Assembly (NCBI GenBank): GCA_023434855.1 | Contig: JAEYSJ010000216.1 | Span: 1 to 6,327, forward strand | Source of the DNA: Bacillota bacterium | GTDB taxonomy: Bacteria; Bacillota_C; Negativicutes; JAEYSJ01 | DNA: 6,327 nucleotides | Reading direction: 5' to 3' | The notes under the pieces: model-generated | Told to the model about the DNA's origin: nothing | Database searches by the model: none | Seen by the model: only the letters and a program-made list of their open reading frames with translations | Program-made: the position numbers and the translations under genes | Part shown: positions 1 to 6,296 of the stretch, in pieces | How the letters are laid out: each line of letters starts with the position of its first letter | Position numbering within the stretch: position 1 is the first letter of the stretch

Positions 1-1710
1 ATCCTGGACAAAGAAATGGGCGAAGAGGAACTGTTGTATCGGAATCAAGAGGATTATGTCAGTAAATACCGGACAGTCATTGAATATTTTGATGCTGTAA
101 AAATAGCGCTTACCGCAACTCCGGCCCTCCATACCACAGAAATTTTCGGCACTCCTGTTTTTAACTATACCTATCGTGAAGCCGTCATTGAAGGCTATTT
201 GGTTGATCATGATGCCCCCCATACCCTGAAAACCAAGCTGGCCATGGAAGGCATTCGTTATTGCAAAGGTGATATTGTTGCCTTATATGATCCGGTTACT
301 GGAGAAATTACCAACAGTCATGAACTGGAAGACGAACTGAATTTTGATATTGAAAGTTTTAACCGGAAAGTTATTACCGAATCATTTAATAAAACGGTGT
401 TAGAGGAAATTGCCAAATATATCAACCCGGACGGTCAGGGCAAAACTTTAATTTTTGCCGTGGATGATGCTCATGCCGATCTGATTGTCAAACTTCTGAA
501 AGTAATCTATCAGGAATATGGCGTAGATCGGGATGCCATTATGAAAATCACCGGTTCGGTGGCTGGCGGCAACAAGAAGAAAGTACTGGAAGCCATTAAA
601 AAGTTTAAAAATGAGAAATATCCCAATCTTGTTGTTACCGTTGACTTGCTGACAACTGGAATTGACGTTCCTGAAATATCCACCCTGGTGTTTATGCGCC
701 GGGTAAAGTCAAGAATTCTGTTTGAACAGATGTTAGGCCGGGCAACCCGCCTATGTTCCGATATTGATAAGACACACTTTGAAATCTTTGACCCGGTAGG
801 TGTGTACGAATCCTTAGAACCGTTAAGTACCATGAAGCCGGTAGTGGCCAATAAAGGTGCTACCTTTGCCGATCTGATCAACGGGCTGGAAGTGCTGGAA
901 ACCGAAGCCCAAAAGAAAAATCAGCTTGACCTGATTATCGCTAAGCTGCAGCGAGCCAAACGAAAAGTCAACAGCCAGCTGCTGGAACATTTTATTGACT
1001 TATCAGGCGGGCAAAATCCAGCCCAATTTATTGAAACCCTGCAAACGCTGACCATCGAGAAGGCTCAAGACCATATCCTGGAGCATAAACGCCTGTTCGA
1101 ACTTCTGAATGAAGGTGGCTATCATCCGGGAAGAGCGACAGTTGTATCCTTTAAGGAAGACGAACTGCTCTATCATACCAGAGGCTATGGCAATGCCCAA
1201 AAACCGCAAGACTATTTGGAAGAATTCAAACGTTTTGTTGAAGACAATAAAGATAAAATTTCTGCGTTGAATATTGTCTGCACCAGACCCAAAGAGCTTA
1301 CACGCGAGACTTTAAAAAGTCTAAAACTGGAGCTTGACCGTAATCGATTTACTGAGGTTCAACTCAATTCAGCCTGGAGAGAGATCCGGAATGAAGAGAT
1401 TACGGCTGATATTATTACCTTTATTCGTCGGCTAACGCTGGGCTCACCCTTGATTAGCCACGAACAGCGAATCAAAAATGCTGTGAATAAGCTTAAGCAG
1501 AATCATCGCTTTAGTAAAATGGAGCTGGACTGGCTGGGACGGATTGAAAAGCATCTTTTGCATGAAAGCATTCTGGCGGTCGACACCTTTGAAACCGGCG
1601 CATTCAAATCAAAGGGCGGGTACAAAGTTATCAATAAAGTTTTTAGCAATAAATTGGAAGAAATTATCGCAGAACTTAATGATTATCTATATGACGATTG
1701 GAGCGCATAA
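1..1710 (+). CDS. hsdR: Type I restriction enzyme HsdR subunit (3' part; 5' end outside window)
   Basis: This is the motor and cleavage subunit of a type I R-M complex: it uses ATP to translocate DNA and cuts unmodified DNA away from the recognition site. The frame is open from base 1, giving 569 visible residues; the first ATG, at 16, is internal. Superfamily 2 helicase motifs are visible: LTATP (motif III, visible residues 37-41), TTGIDVP (motif V, 218-224) and QMLGRATR (motif VI, 243-250). The opening LDKEMGEEELLYR is what normally follows the DEAH box, so the N-terminal nuclease domain, Walker A and DEAH box lie to the left. The C-terminal part, about residue 300 onward, fits the EcoEI-type HsdR C-terminal domain that docks on the methylase. 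Family members are usually about 800-1000 aa, so roughly 250 or more residues are missing. No frameshift is seen. hsdM starts 3 bp downstream. The family call is firm; the type IB (EcoEI-like) assignment is tentative. Confidence 0.96.
   Translation: MLDKEMGEEELLYRNQEDYVSKYRTVIEYFDAVKIALTATPALHTTEIFGTPVFNYTYREAVIEGYLVDHDAPHTLKTKLAMEGIRYCKGDIVALYDPVTGEITNSHELEDELNFDIESFNRKVITESFNKTVLEEIAKYINPDGQGKTLIFAVDDAHADLIVKLLKVIYQEYGVDRDAIMKITGSVAGGNKKKVLEAIKKFKNEKYPNLVVTVDLLTTGIDVPEISTLVFMRRVKSRILFEQMLGRATRLCSDIDKTHFEIFDPVGVYESLEPLSTMKPVVANKGATFADLINGLEVLETEAQKKNQLDLIIAKLQRAKRKVNSQLLEHFIDLSGGQNPAQFIETLQTLTIEKAQDHILEHKRLFELLNEGGYHPGRATVVSFKEDELLYHTRGYGNAQKPQDYLEEFKRFVEDNKDKISALNIVCTRPKELTRETLKSLKLELDRNRFTEVQLNSAWREIRNEEITADIITFIRRLTLGSPLISHEQRIKNAVNKLKQNHRFSKMELDWLGRIEKHLLHESILAVDTFETGAFKSKGGYKVINKVFSNKLEEIIAELNDYLYDDWSA
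1700..1703 (+). promoter_or_regulatory. Ribosome binding site of hsdM (GGAG), supporting a GTG start
   Basis: GGAG lies inside the last codons of hsdR, 10 bp before GTG at 1714. The next in-frame ATG is codon 39, inside the conserved N-terminal domain. The GTG is therefore the credible start. Confidence 0.6.
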
Positions 1711-1713
1711 CGA

Positions 1714-3132
1714 GTGACAAATCAAGAAATCGTAGCCAAGCTGTGGAACTTATGCAACGTCCTGCGAGATGATGGCATCACCTATCATCAGTACGTGACG
1801 GAGCTTACTTATATTCTTTTTCTAAAAATGGCTAAAGAGACCGATACCGACAGTCAAATTCCTGCCGAGTACCGCTGGGATAAGTTGGCAGGACAACAAG
1901 GAACAGACCTAAAGAAATTCTATAACAGGCTGCTGAATGATTTAGGAGAAAATAGTACCGGCAGAGTCCGGGAGATTTATTCAGGAGCCCGCTCGAATAT
2001 TGAAGAGCCGAAGAATCTGGAAAAGATCATTAAATCCATTGATGATCTGGACTGGTTTTCGGCGAAAGAAGAGGGGCTTGGCAACCTCTATGAGGGACTG
2101 TTAGAGAAAAACGCCAACGAAAAGAAATCCGGGGCAGGTCAGTATTTTACCCCGCGAGTCTTGATTGATATTATGGTAAAACTCATAAATCCCAAGGTGG
2201 GCGAAGTTTGCAATGATCCTGCCTGTGGCACATTTGGCTTTATGATTGCTGCTGACCGGTATATCAAAGATCAGACTGACGGCTTGCTGGATTTGCCGGT
2301 AGATGTGCAGCTATTCCAGAAACAAAAGGCCTTCACTGGCTGCGAACTAGTACATGACACCCATCGTCTGGCGCTTATGAATGCCATGCTGCATGATATC
2401 GAAGGTGAAATCGTATTGGGAGATACCTTGTCCAATGCAGGTAAGAGTATGAAAGGCTATGACGTCGTGCTCACCAATCCGCCGTTTGGCACCAAGAAAG
2501 GCGGCGAGCGCACGAACCGCGACGATTTAGTCTATCCTAGTTCCAATAAGCAGTTAAACTTTCTCCAACATATTTATCGTTCGTTAAAGTCTGATAATCA
2601 GGCACGGGCGGCTGTGGTGCTGCCCGATAACGTACTGTTTGCTGACGGGGACGGAGCCAATATTCGTGAGGATCTGATGGATAAATGTAACCTGCATACT
2701 ATCCTCAGATTACCTACCGGGATTTTCTATGCCCAGGGAGTAAAGACCAATGTATTATTCTTTACCCGGGGTGCTACTGACAAAGGGAATACCAAGCAAG
2801 TCTGGGTCTATGACTTACGCACCAACATGCCCAGTTTTGGCAAGACCACGCCGCTTAAAGTGGAGCATTTTGCTGGATTCATGCAGGCCTATACTGCCCA
2901 AGATCGTTCCTCTGTTCAGGACGAACGCTGGAACCTGTTCACTAGGGAGCAGATCACCGAAAAGGGTAACAGCCTGGATGTTGGCCTAATTCGTGATGAC
3001 AGTGTACTCGACTATGAAGACCTGCAGGACCCGATAGAAAGCGGCGAGGAAGTAGTTGCTCAATTGGAAGAAGCCGTTGACCTCATTCTGAGTGTCGTCA
3101 AAGAACTGAAAAGTCTGGGCGGTGGCAAGTAA
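1714..3132 (+). CDS. hsdM: Type I R-M DNA methyltransferase subunit HsdM (N6-adenine)
   Basis: HsdM transfers a methyl group from S-adenosylmethionine to the N6 of adenine in the target chosen by HsdS, and is part of both the M2S1 methylase and the restriction complex. The 472 aa are slightly short of the usual 480-530 but complete. Residues 1 to about 120 match the helical HsdM N-terminal domain. GAGQYFTPR (140-148) is the signature before the catalytic core, DPACGT (168-173) is the AdoMet-binding motif I, and NPPF (255-258) is catalytic motif IV of gamma-type adenine methylases. The start is GTG, 3 bp after hsdR; the stop TAA overlaps the ATG of hsdS by one base (TAATG), a usual sign of translational coupling. 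All key motifs are intact, so it should be active. Operon position and motifs leave little room for another assignment. Confidence 0.97.
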   Translation: MTNQEIVAKLWNLCNVLRDDGITYHQYVTELTYILFLKMAKETDTDSQIPAEYRWDKLAGQQGTDLKKFYNRLLNDLGENSTGRVREIYSGARSNIEEPKNLEKIIKSIDDLDWFSAKEEGLGNLYEGLLEKNANEKKSGAGQYFTPRVLIDIMVKLINPKVGEVCNDPACGTFGFMIAADRYIKDQTDGLLDLPVDVQLFQKQKAFTGCELVHDTHRLALMNAMLHDIEGEIVLGDTLSNAGKSMKGYDVVLTNPPFGTKKGGERTNRDDLVYPSSNKQLNFLQHIYRSLKSDNQARAAVVLPDNVLFADGDGANIREDLMDKCNLHTILRLPTGIFYAQGVKTNVLFFTRGATDKGNTKQVWVYDLRTNMPSFGKTTPLKVEHFAGFMQAYTAQDRSSVQDERWNLFTREQITEKGNSLDVGLIRDDSVLDYEDLQDPIESGEEVVAQLEEAVDLILSVVKELKSLGGGK

Positions 3133-4637
3133 TGGCGAAGAAAGAAAAGCTGTCGCTGTCGCCGGAGGAACTACTGGAGCAGGCTTTAGTTAAAGAAGAG
3201 GAGCAGCCTTATGCTGTGCCGGGTAATTGGGTGTGGACTAGGTTGGCAAGTTTGGTAAATATACACAGAGGCGTTTCATTCACAAAGAATGATGCAAAAC
3301 TTAAAAAAGAAAATACTACTTGTCTAATTTTACGTGGTGGAAATATAAATGATGGAAAGCTAATATTCGATGATAATATTTATGTGAGTAAATCTTTAGT
3401 AAAAGAAGTACAGTTATTGAAAAAAAACGATATTATTATTGTTGCATCTACTGGCAGTACTAAAGTTATCGGAAAAGCGGCAATATCTGAAGAAAATTAT
3501 GCAGATGTTGCATTTGGAGCTTTTATTACATTAGTAAGAGTTAAAGAGGATTTAAATCAAAAGTTTGTTGCCTTTTATTTTCTAAGTGAAATGTATAGAA
3601 GCTTAATTAGAAAATATGCAAAAGGTGTCAATATAAATAATATTAAGAACGAGCACATTTTATTTATGCCATTCGTTCTTCCCCCGCTCCCCGAACAGCA
3701 ACGAATCGTTGCTGTAATCGAATCTCTTTTCGAAAAGCTCGACCGCGCCAAAGAACTGGCCCAAACCGCTCTAGACTCCTTTGAAAACAGAAAATCTGCT
3801 ATATTGCATAAAGCCTTCACCGGGGAACTGACCAGAAAGTGGCGTGAGGAGAATACTTCAGAGCATAATAAGTTATTGGAAGTTATATTGGAATTTTATA
3901 CAAATTCTTCAAAACTTAAAGATATAAGTATAATTAAAGAGTTTCAGGGAAAGGCCTCTGTTCTTAAAAACATTAAAAATAGTAAATGGTATAAGTGTCA
4001 TATAGGGGCAATTGGAATAGTTTGTAATGGCAGTACCCCATCCCGAAAAGTTTTAAAATACTGGGGAGGCGAGATTTCTTGGGTTAGTTCTGGGGAGGTC
4101 CGGAACAATGTTATAAACTATACAAATGAAAAAATCACGACTGAGGGATATAATGCATCATCAGTAAGGATGTTGAATAAAGGTTCGATTCTTATTGCTA
4201 TGATTGGAGAAGGTAAAACACGGGGGCAAACCGCGATATTAAATATTGATGCAACTATTAATCAAAATATCGCAGCTATAGATTTAAGTCACAAATGTGT
4301 GATTTCAAAATTTGTTTGGTATTGGTTGCAATATCAATATGAAAATAATCGTCAAGTAGGAAACGGCTCTGGCCCAAAAGCACTTAATTGTCATAAAATC
4401 CGAAATTTGGATTTTATTCTTCCCCCTCTTCTAGAACAACAAGAAATCGTCCGTATTCTCGATAACCTCCTGGAAAACGAGCAAAAAGCCAAAGATCTGT
4501 GTGATGTGATCGATAAAATTGACCATATGAAAAAATCCATCCTAGCCCGTGCTTTCCGAGGCGAGCTGGGTACTAACAATCCTGCTGAAGAAAGCGCTCT
4601 AGGGTTGTTGAAAGAAGTGCTGAAGGCTAAGGCTTAA
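3132..4637 (+). CDS. hsdS: Type I R-M specificity subunit HsdS, two target recognition domains
   Basis: HsdS gives the complex its sequence specificity: each target recognition domain (TRD) contacts one half of a split target, and the conserved helices space the halves and bind HsdM. The 501 aa protein has the full two-TRD plan. A helical N-terminus leads to PGNWVWTRL (30-38), then TRD1 to about residue 183. Conserved region 1 runs 184-234 (PPLPEQQRIV ... AFTGELT), TRD2 runs about 284-430 beginning SKWYK and carrying NGSTPS and YWGGEISW, and conserved region 2 runs 431-480 (PPLLEQQEIV ... AFRGELG). The two conserved regions are clear repeats of each other. Base composition is uneven: about 3240-3670 and 3860-4410 are much richer in A+T than the conserved segments and than hsdM, as expected for exchanged TRDs. 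The start overlaps the hsdM stop and has only a weak GGCGGTGG upstream, so coupling is likely. The target sequence cannot be read from the protein. Confidence 0.96.
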   Translation: MAKKEKLSLSPEELLEQALVKEEEQPYAVPGNWVWTRLASLVNIHRGVSFTKNDAKLKKENTTCLILRGGNINDGKLIFDDNIYVSKSLVKEVQLLKKNDIIIVASTGSTKVIGKAAISEENYADVAFGAFITLVRVKEDLNQKFVAFYFLSEMYRSLIRKYAKGVNINNIKNEHILFMPFVLPPLPEQQRIVAVIESLFEKLDRAKELAQTALDSFENRKSAILHKAFTGELTRKWREENTSEHNKLLEVILEFYTNSSKLKDISIIKEFQGKASVLKNIKNSKWYKCHIGAIGIVCNGSTPSRKVLKYWGGEISWVSSGEVRNNVINYTNEKITTEGYNASSVRMLNKGSILIAMIGEGKTRGQTAILNIDATINQNIAAIDLSHKCVISKFVWYWLQYQYENNRQVGNGSGPKALNCHKIRNLDFILPPLLEQQEIVRILDNLLENEQKAKDLCDVIDKIDHMKKSILARAFRGELGTNNPAEESALGLLKEVLKAKA

Positions 4638-4680
4638 CCGTAAAAGGTATGTGGGGGATAATTTTAGGGAATTGGTAGAA

Positions 4681-4685
4681 GAGGA
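4681..4685 (+). promoter_or_regulatory. Ribosome binding site deciding the start of the GIY-YIG gene
   Basis: GAGGA, within AGAAGAGGA at 4677-4685, lies 9 bp before ATG 4695, a normal spacing. The alternative starts TTG 4686 and ATG 4689 would lie 0 and 3 bp from it, which is too close. I therefore choose 4695. Confidence 0.6.
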
Positions 4686-4694
4686 TTGATGCAC

Positions 4695-5573
4695 ATGTCA
4701 GGCAAATTAATTCGCTTATTCTTAACTGATGGTCAGCCCAATGGGTTGCGGACAGTTGAAATTTCCAATATGACCATTCATGGAACGATTTTTCCCCGGA
4801 CGCAATTAGATGGTTTTATGAAGCGGGAGGCGGCTAATAAACCGGGGGTGTATATGCTCATTGGTCAGGACGAGCAGGATCTGGAAACTATTGCTTTATA
4901 CATTGGACAAGGCGACCCGGTGTTGCCACGGTTACGGGATCATGCCCGGAACAAGGAGTTTTGGACCGAGGCTATCGTTTTTTCTTCGAAAGATGATTAT
5001 CTAACCAAAACCCAGGTTAAATATCTGGAGGCAGACTTGTATGCCCTAGCGAAGGAAGCATATAGGGCCAAACTGGATAATACGCAAGCACCGACCAGGC
5101 CGAACATCTCGGAAGTGGATAAAGCCGAAGTCAATCAGTTCCTAGAGGCCATTAAACTGCTGCTATTGGCACTAGGCCGAGATATTTTAGAACCAAGGAT
5201 CTTAACCGAAGCAAATACGGGCGTATCGGAAACCATATTTGAGTTGAAAAATAAGAATGCCTTTGCCCGTATGGCAGTTATCAATAATAAGTATGTGGTG
5301 CTCAAAGGCTCTACCGCTGTCCGCGAAAATCGGCGTTCTATAGCCCCGTTCCTGGTTAAACTTCGTCAAGATCTGGTGGATACTGGTATTATGGTTGAGA
5401 CTGATGAAGAACTTTATACATTTATGCAGGATGCCACCTTTAATAGCCCAAGTTACGCAGCAGCGGCAATCGTGGGCGGTGCTGCCAATGGGCGGAGATT
5501 ATGGAAGTACAACGGTAAGGCATTAAGAGAGTGGGATAATGAAATAGTAGATATCTGTGAAGATGACGATTAA
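4695..5573 (+). CDS. GIY-YIG nuclease family protein with C-terminal DUF4357
   Basis: This is a 292 aa protein, probably a cytoplasmic DNA endonuclease or a nuclease-fold protein of unknown substrate. The N-terminus SGKLIRLFL leads to a GIY-YIG domain at about residues 48-125. GVYML (from residue 51) is the GIY strand, LYIGQG (Y69-G71) the YIG strand, R79/R81 and H83 in PRLRDHA give the conserved arginine region, and E112 in KYLEADLY fits the metal-binding glutamate. Key catalytic positions therefore look intact. About 225-285 resembles DUF4357: FNSPSYAAAAIVGG, then GRRLWKYNGKALREW. This GIY-YIG plus DUF4357 arrangement is a known family often seen near R-M genes; I know of no settled biochemical role. 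It follows hsdS by 57 bp without a terminator, and its composition resembles hsdM, so co-transcription is plausible. An accessory role in defence is inference. Confidence 0.88.
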   Translation: MSGKLIRLFLTDGQPNGLRTVEISNMTIHGTIFPRTQLDGFMKREAANKPGVYMLIGQDEQDLETIALYIGQGDPVLPRLRDHARNKEFWTEAIVFSSKDDYLTKTQVKYLEADLYALAKEAYRAKLDNTQAPTRPNISEVDKAEVNQFLEAIKLLLLALGRDILEPRILTEANTGVSETIFELKNKNAFARMAVINNKYVVLKGSTAVRENRRSIAPFLVKLRQDLVDTGIMVETDEELYTFMQDATFNSPSYAAAAIVGGAANGRRLWKYNGKALREWDNEIVDICEDDD

Positions 5574-5611
5574 CAAAAGCTCTAAAAATTTCTTAACAAA
5601 GGATTTATTAT

Positions 5612-5660
5612 AAAAGAACGCCTAAAGTAAGCCAGTTCCGCTTACTTTAGGCGTTCTTTT
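5612..5660 (+). terminator. Strong hairpin terminator, probably bidirectional
   Basis: Bases 5612-5631 pair perfectly with 5641-5660: a 20-bp stem with a 9-nt loop (5632-5640). The stem begins AAAAGAACGCC and ends GGCGTTCTTTT, followed by CTTTC. Read on the minus strand it also ends in a T-rich run. It lies 38 bp after the GIY-YIG stop and about 136 bp past the stop of the convergent xre gene, so it can end transcription from both sides. Confidence 0.9.
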
Positions 5661-5674
5661 CTTTCAGCTATCCT

Positions 5675-5790
5675 TTAATCCATCTCTTCCCGCTTCCAAA
5701 TCCCATGCTTATACAGCACAACCTCTCAATCAAGGCAATTTCTTTTTTATTTCCTCGGGCAGATTATACTTCTCATTATCCTCCCGAATG
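5675..5790. repeat. Left copy of an imperfect direct repeat (about 116 bp)
   Basis: This copy pairs with 6179-6296 in the same orientation. Shared blocks include TCCATCTCTTCCCG, AATCCCATGCTTATACAG and TTCCTCGGGCAG. The 504-bp repeat period contains the whole xre gene and its control region. The copies differ by about 10 substitutions and two 1-bp gaps (hand count). Confidence 0.9.
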
Positions 5791-5793
5791 GCC
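5675..5793 (-). pseudogene. Decayed 3' fragment of the gene at 6179-6327
   Basis: Read on the minus strand, this segment repeats the last roughly 39 codons of the partial gene at the right edge, including the ending YKHGI.KREEM. and an in-place TAA (5675-5677). By hand alignment 5675-5790 matches 6179-6296 with about 10 substitutions and two single-base deletions, roughly 90 % identity. The two deletions break the frame, giving REDNEKYNLPEE followed by an early stop. There is no start codon or ribosome binding site, and similarity ends about 3-6 bp from the xre stop codon. It is a dead gene tail, not a functional ORF. The function of the parent gene is unknown. Confidence 0.8.
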
Positions 5794-5796
5794 TAT

Positions 5797-6024
5797 TTAC
5801 CTTCTTTTCGGATTATCAGATAAGCCAGCTAAATAATCTAATGACACATTAAAATACTCTGCTAAAGCCGTAGCCATATCAAGTGGAGGAAGTCGATCAC
5901 CTTTCTCCCAATGGCTTACGGTTTGCTTTGTGACACTAAATTTTGCTCCTAATTGTTCAAGTGTTAAATTATTTTGTTGTCTCAGGTCTCTTAATCTTTT
6001 ACAAAAAATTTCGTGTAAAAACAT
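5797..6024 (-). CDS. Small XRE/Cro-CI family transcriptional repressor
   Basis: This is a 75 aa DNA-binding protein consisting almost entirely of one helix-turn-helix domain. Residues 10-65 show the HTH_3 pattern: RLRDLRQQNNLTLEQLG, then a turn and recognition helix SVTKQTVSHWEKG (30-42), then PPLDMATALAEYFNVSLDYL. The C-terminus LSDNPKRR directly follows the domain; there is no signal-sensing, peptidase or oligomerisation domain. The ATG start is supported by AAGGAG 7 bp upstream. The upstream DNA holds two copies of the palindrome GTCAACT-N3-AGTTGAC, which are good candidates for its own operators, so autoregulation is likely. It is convergent with the R-M operon and separated from it by a strong hairpin. 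It might be a phage or mobile-element repressor, an R-M controller-like protein, or an orphan antitoxin; no toxin, integrase or phage gene is visible beside it. Confidence 0.93.
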   Translation of the reverse strand: MFLHEIFCKRLRDLRQQNNLTLEQLGAKFSVTKQTVSHWEKGDRLPPLDMATALAEYFNVSLDYLAGLSDNPKRR

Positions 6025-6031
6025 TAGAATA

Positions 6032-6037
6032 CTCCTT
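6032..6037 (-). promoter_or_regulatory. Ribosome binding site of the XRE gene (AAGGAG)
   Basis: On the minus strand AAGGAG stands 7 bp before the ATG (6022-6024), a near-ideal Shine-Dalgarno that fixes the start. Confidence 0.8.
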
Positions 6038-6064
6038 GACAGTCAACTGAAAGTTGACTAGAAT
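6036..6064 (+). promoter_or_regulatory. Consensus sigma-A promoter pointing rightward, overlapped by operator 1
   Basis: TTGACA (6036-6041), a 17-bp spacer and TAGAAT (6059-6064) match the housekeeping consensus at 11 of 12 positions with ideal spacing. The palindrome at 6041-6059 fills the spacer and touches both boxes, so a bound repressor would block polymerase. Transcription would begin near 6071 and run right, but no convincing + strand gene follows; it would be antisense to the minus-strand gene from 6179 onward. Confidence 0.7.
6041..6059. promoter_or_regulatory. Operator 1: perfect palindrome
   Basis: AGTCAACT, spacer GAA, AGTTGACT: 8-bp arms with perfect dyad symmetry, of the size bound by small XRE dimers. 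It sits 17 bp upstream of the xre start codon and inside the rightward promoter. Binding by the neighbouring XRE protein is inferred from position. Confidence 0.78.
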
Positions 6065-6078
6065 AAACATAGGCATTG

Positions 6079-6097
6079 AGTCAACTTTTAGTTGACA
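6079..6097. promoter_or_regulatory. Operator 2: near-perfect palindrome
   Basis: GTCAACT, spacer TTT, AGTTGAC: 7-bp perfect arms matching operator 1, with only the outermost pair unmatched. Its centre is 38 bp from that of operator 1. It lies just after the predicted rightward start site and in the leader of xre. Confidence 0.78.
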
Positions 6098-6135
6098 GAC
6101 AAAAGGTTTATAAAGTAGGAAGAGGGTTGAACTAG

Positions 6136-6163
6136 AATATATAACGATGATTTATAAGAGCAA
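6136..6163 (-). promoter_or_regulatory. Possible xre promoter on the minus strand
   Basis: On the minus strand TTGCTC (6158-6163), a 16-bp spacer and TATATT (6136-6141) form a moderate sigma-A match. A transcript would start near 6128 and cross both operators before xre. No better match was found closer to the gene, so this is tentative. Confidence 0.35.
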
Positions 6164-6178
6164 GTGACCTTATTCCGA

Positions 6179-6296
6179 TTACTCCATCTCTTCCCGTTTC
6201 CGAATCCCATGCTTATACAGCACAAACTCCTCAATCAAAGCAATTTCCTTTTTGACTTCCTCGGGCAGGTTATATTTCTCATTATCTTCGCGAATG
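6179..6296. repeat. Right copy of the imperfect direct repeat (about 118 bp)
   Basis: This is the partner of 5675-5790 and lies in the intact 3' end of the minus-strand gene. It retains the two bases missing in the left copy and so preserves the reading frame. Confidence 0.9.

Noticed and set aside
510..881. 123-codon minus-strand open frame inside hsdR
   Set aside because: It is antisense to the helicase motif V/VI region, has no recognisable protein features, and the + strand gene there is certain.
2750..2989. 79-codon + strand open frame inside hsdM
   Set aside because: It is an out-of-frame shadow of the methyltransferase C-terminal half with low-complexity, non-family-like sequence.
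3575..3820. Minus-strand open frames inside hsdS (also 4391-4579)
   Set aside because: They lie opposite the conserved HsdS regions and arise from their codon pattern; no ribosome binding site or family match seen.
3132..4637. Phase-variable (invertible) specificity locus
   Set aside because: There is only one hsdS, and no inverted repeat partner, silent hsdS cassette or recombinase in the window. The internal repeats are the normal conserved regions in direct orientation.
4686..4694. TTG 4686 or ATG 4689 as start of the GIY-YIG gene
   Set aside because: Both are too close to the GAGGA ribosome binding site; ATG 4695 has normal spacing and gives the SGK-type N-terminus expected of the family.
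5705..5836. 43-codon + strand ORF over the decayed repeat and the xre 3' end
   Set aside because: It has no ribosome binding site, is antisense to both the pseudogene and xre, and lies after the terminator with no promoter.
5797..6097. Toxin-antitoxin pair with the XRE protein as antitoxin
   Set aside because: No toxin-sized ORF is adjacent on either strand; the neighbouring DNA is a decayed gene tail and a control region.
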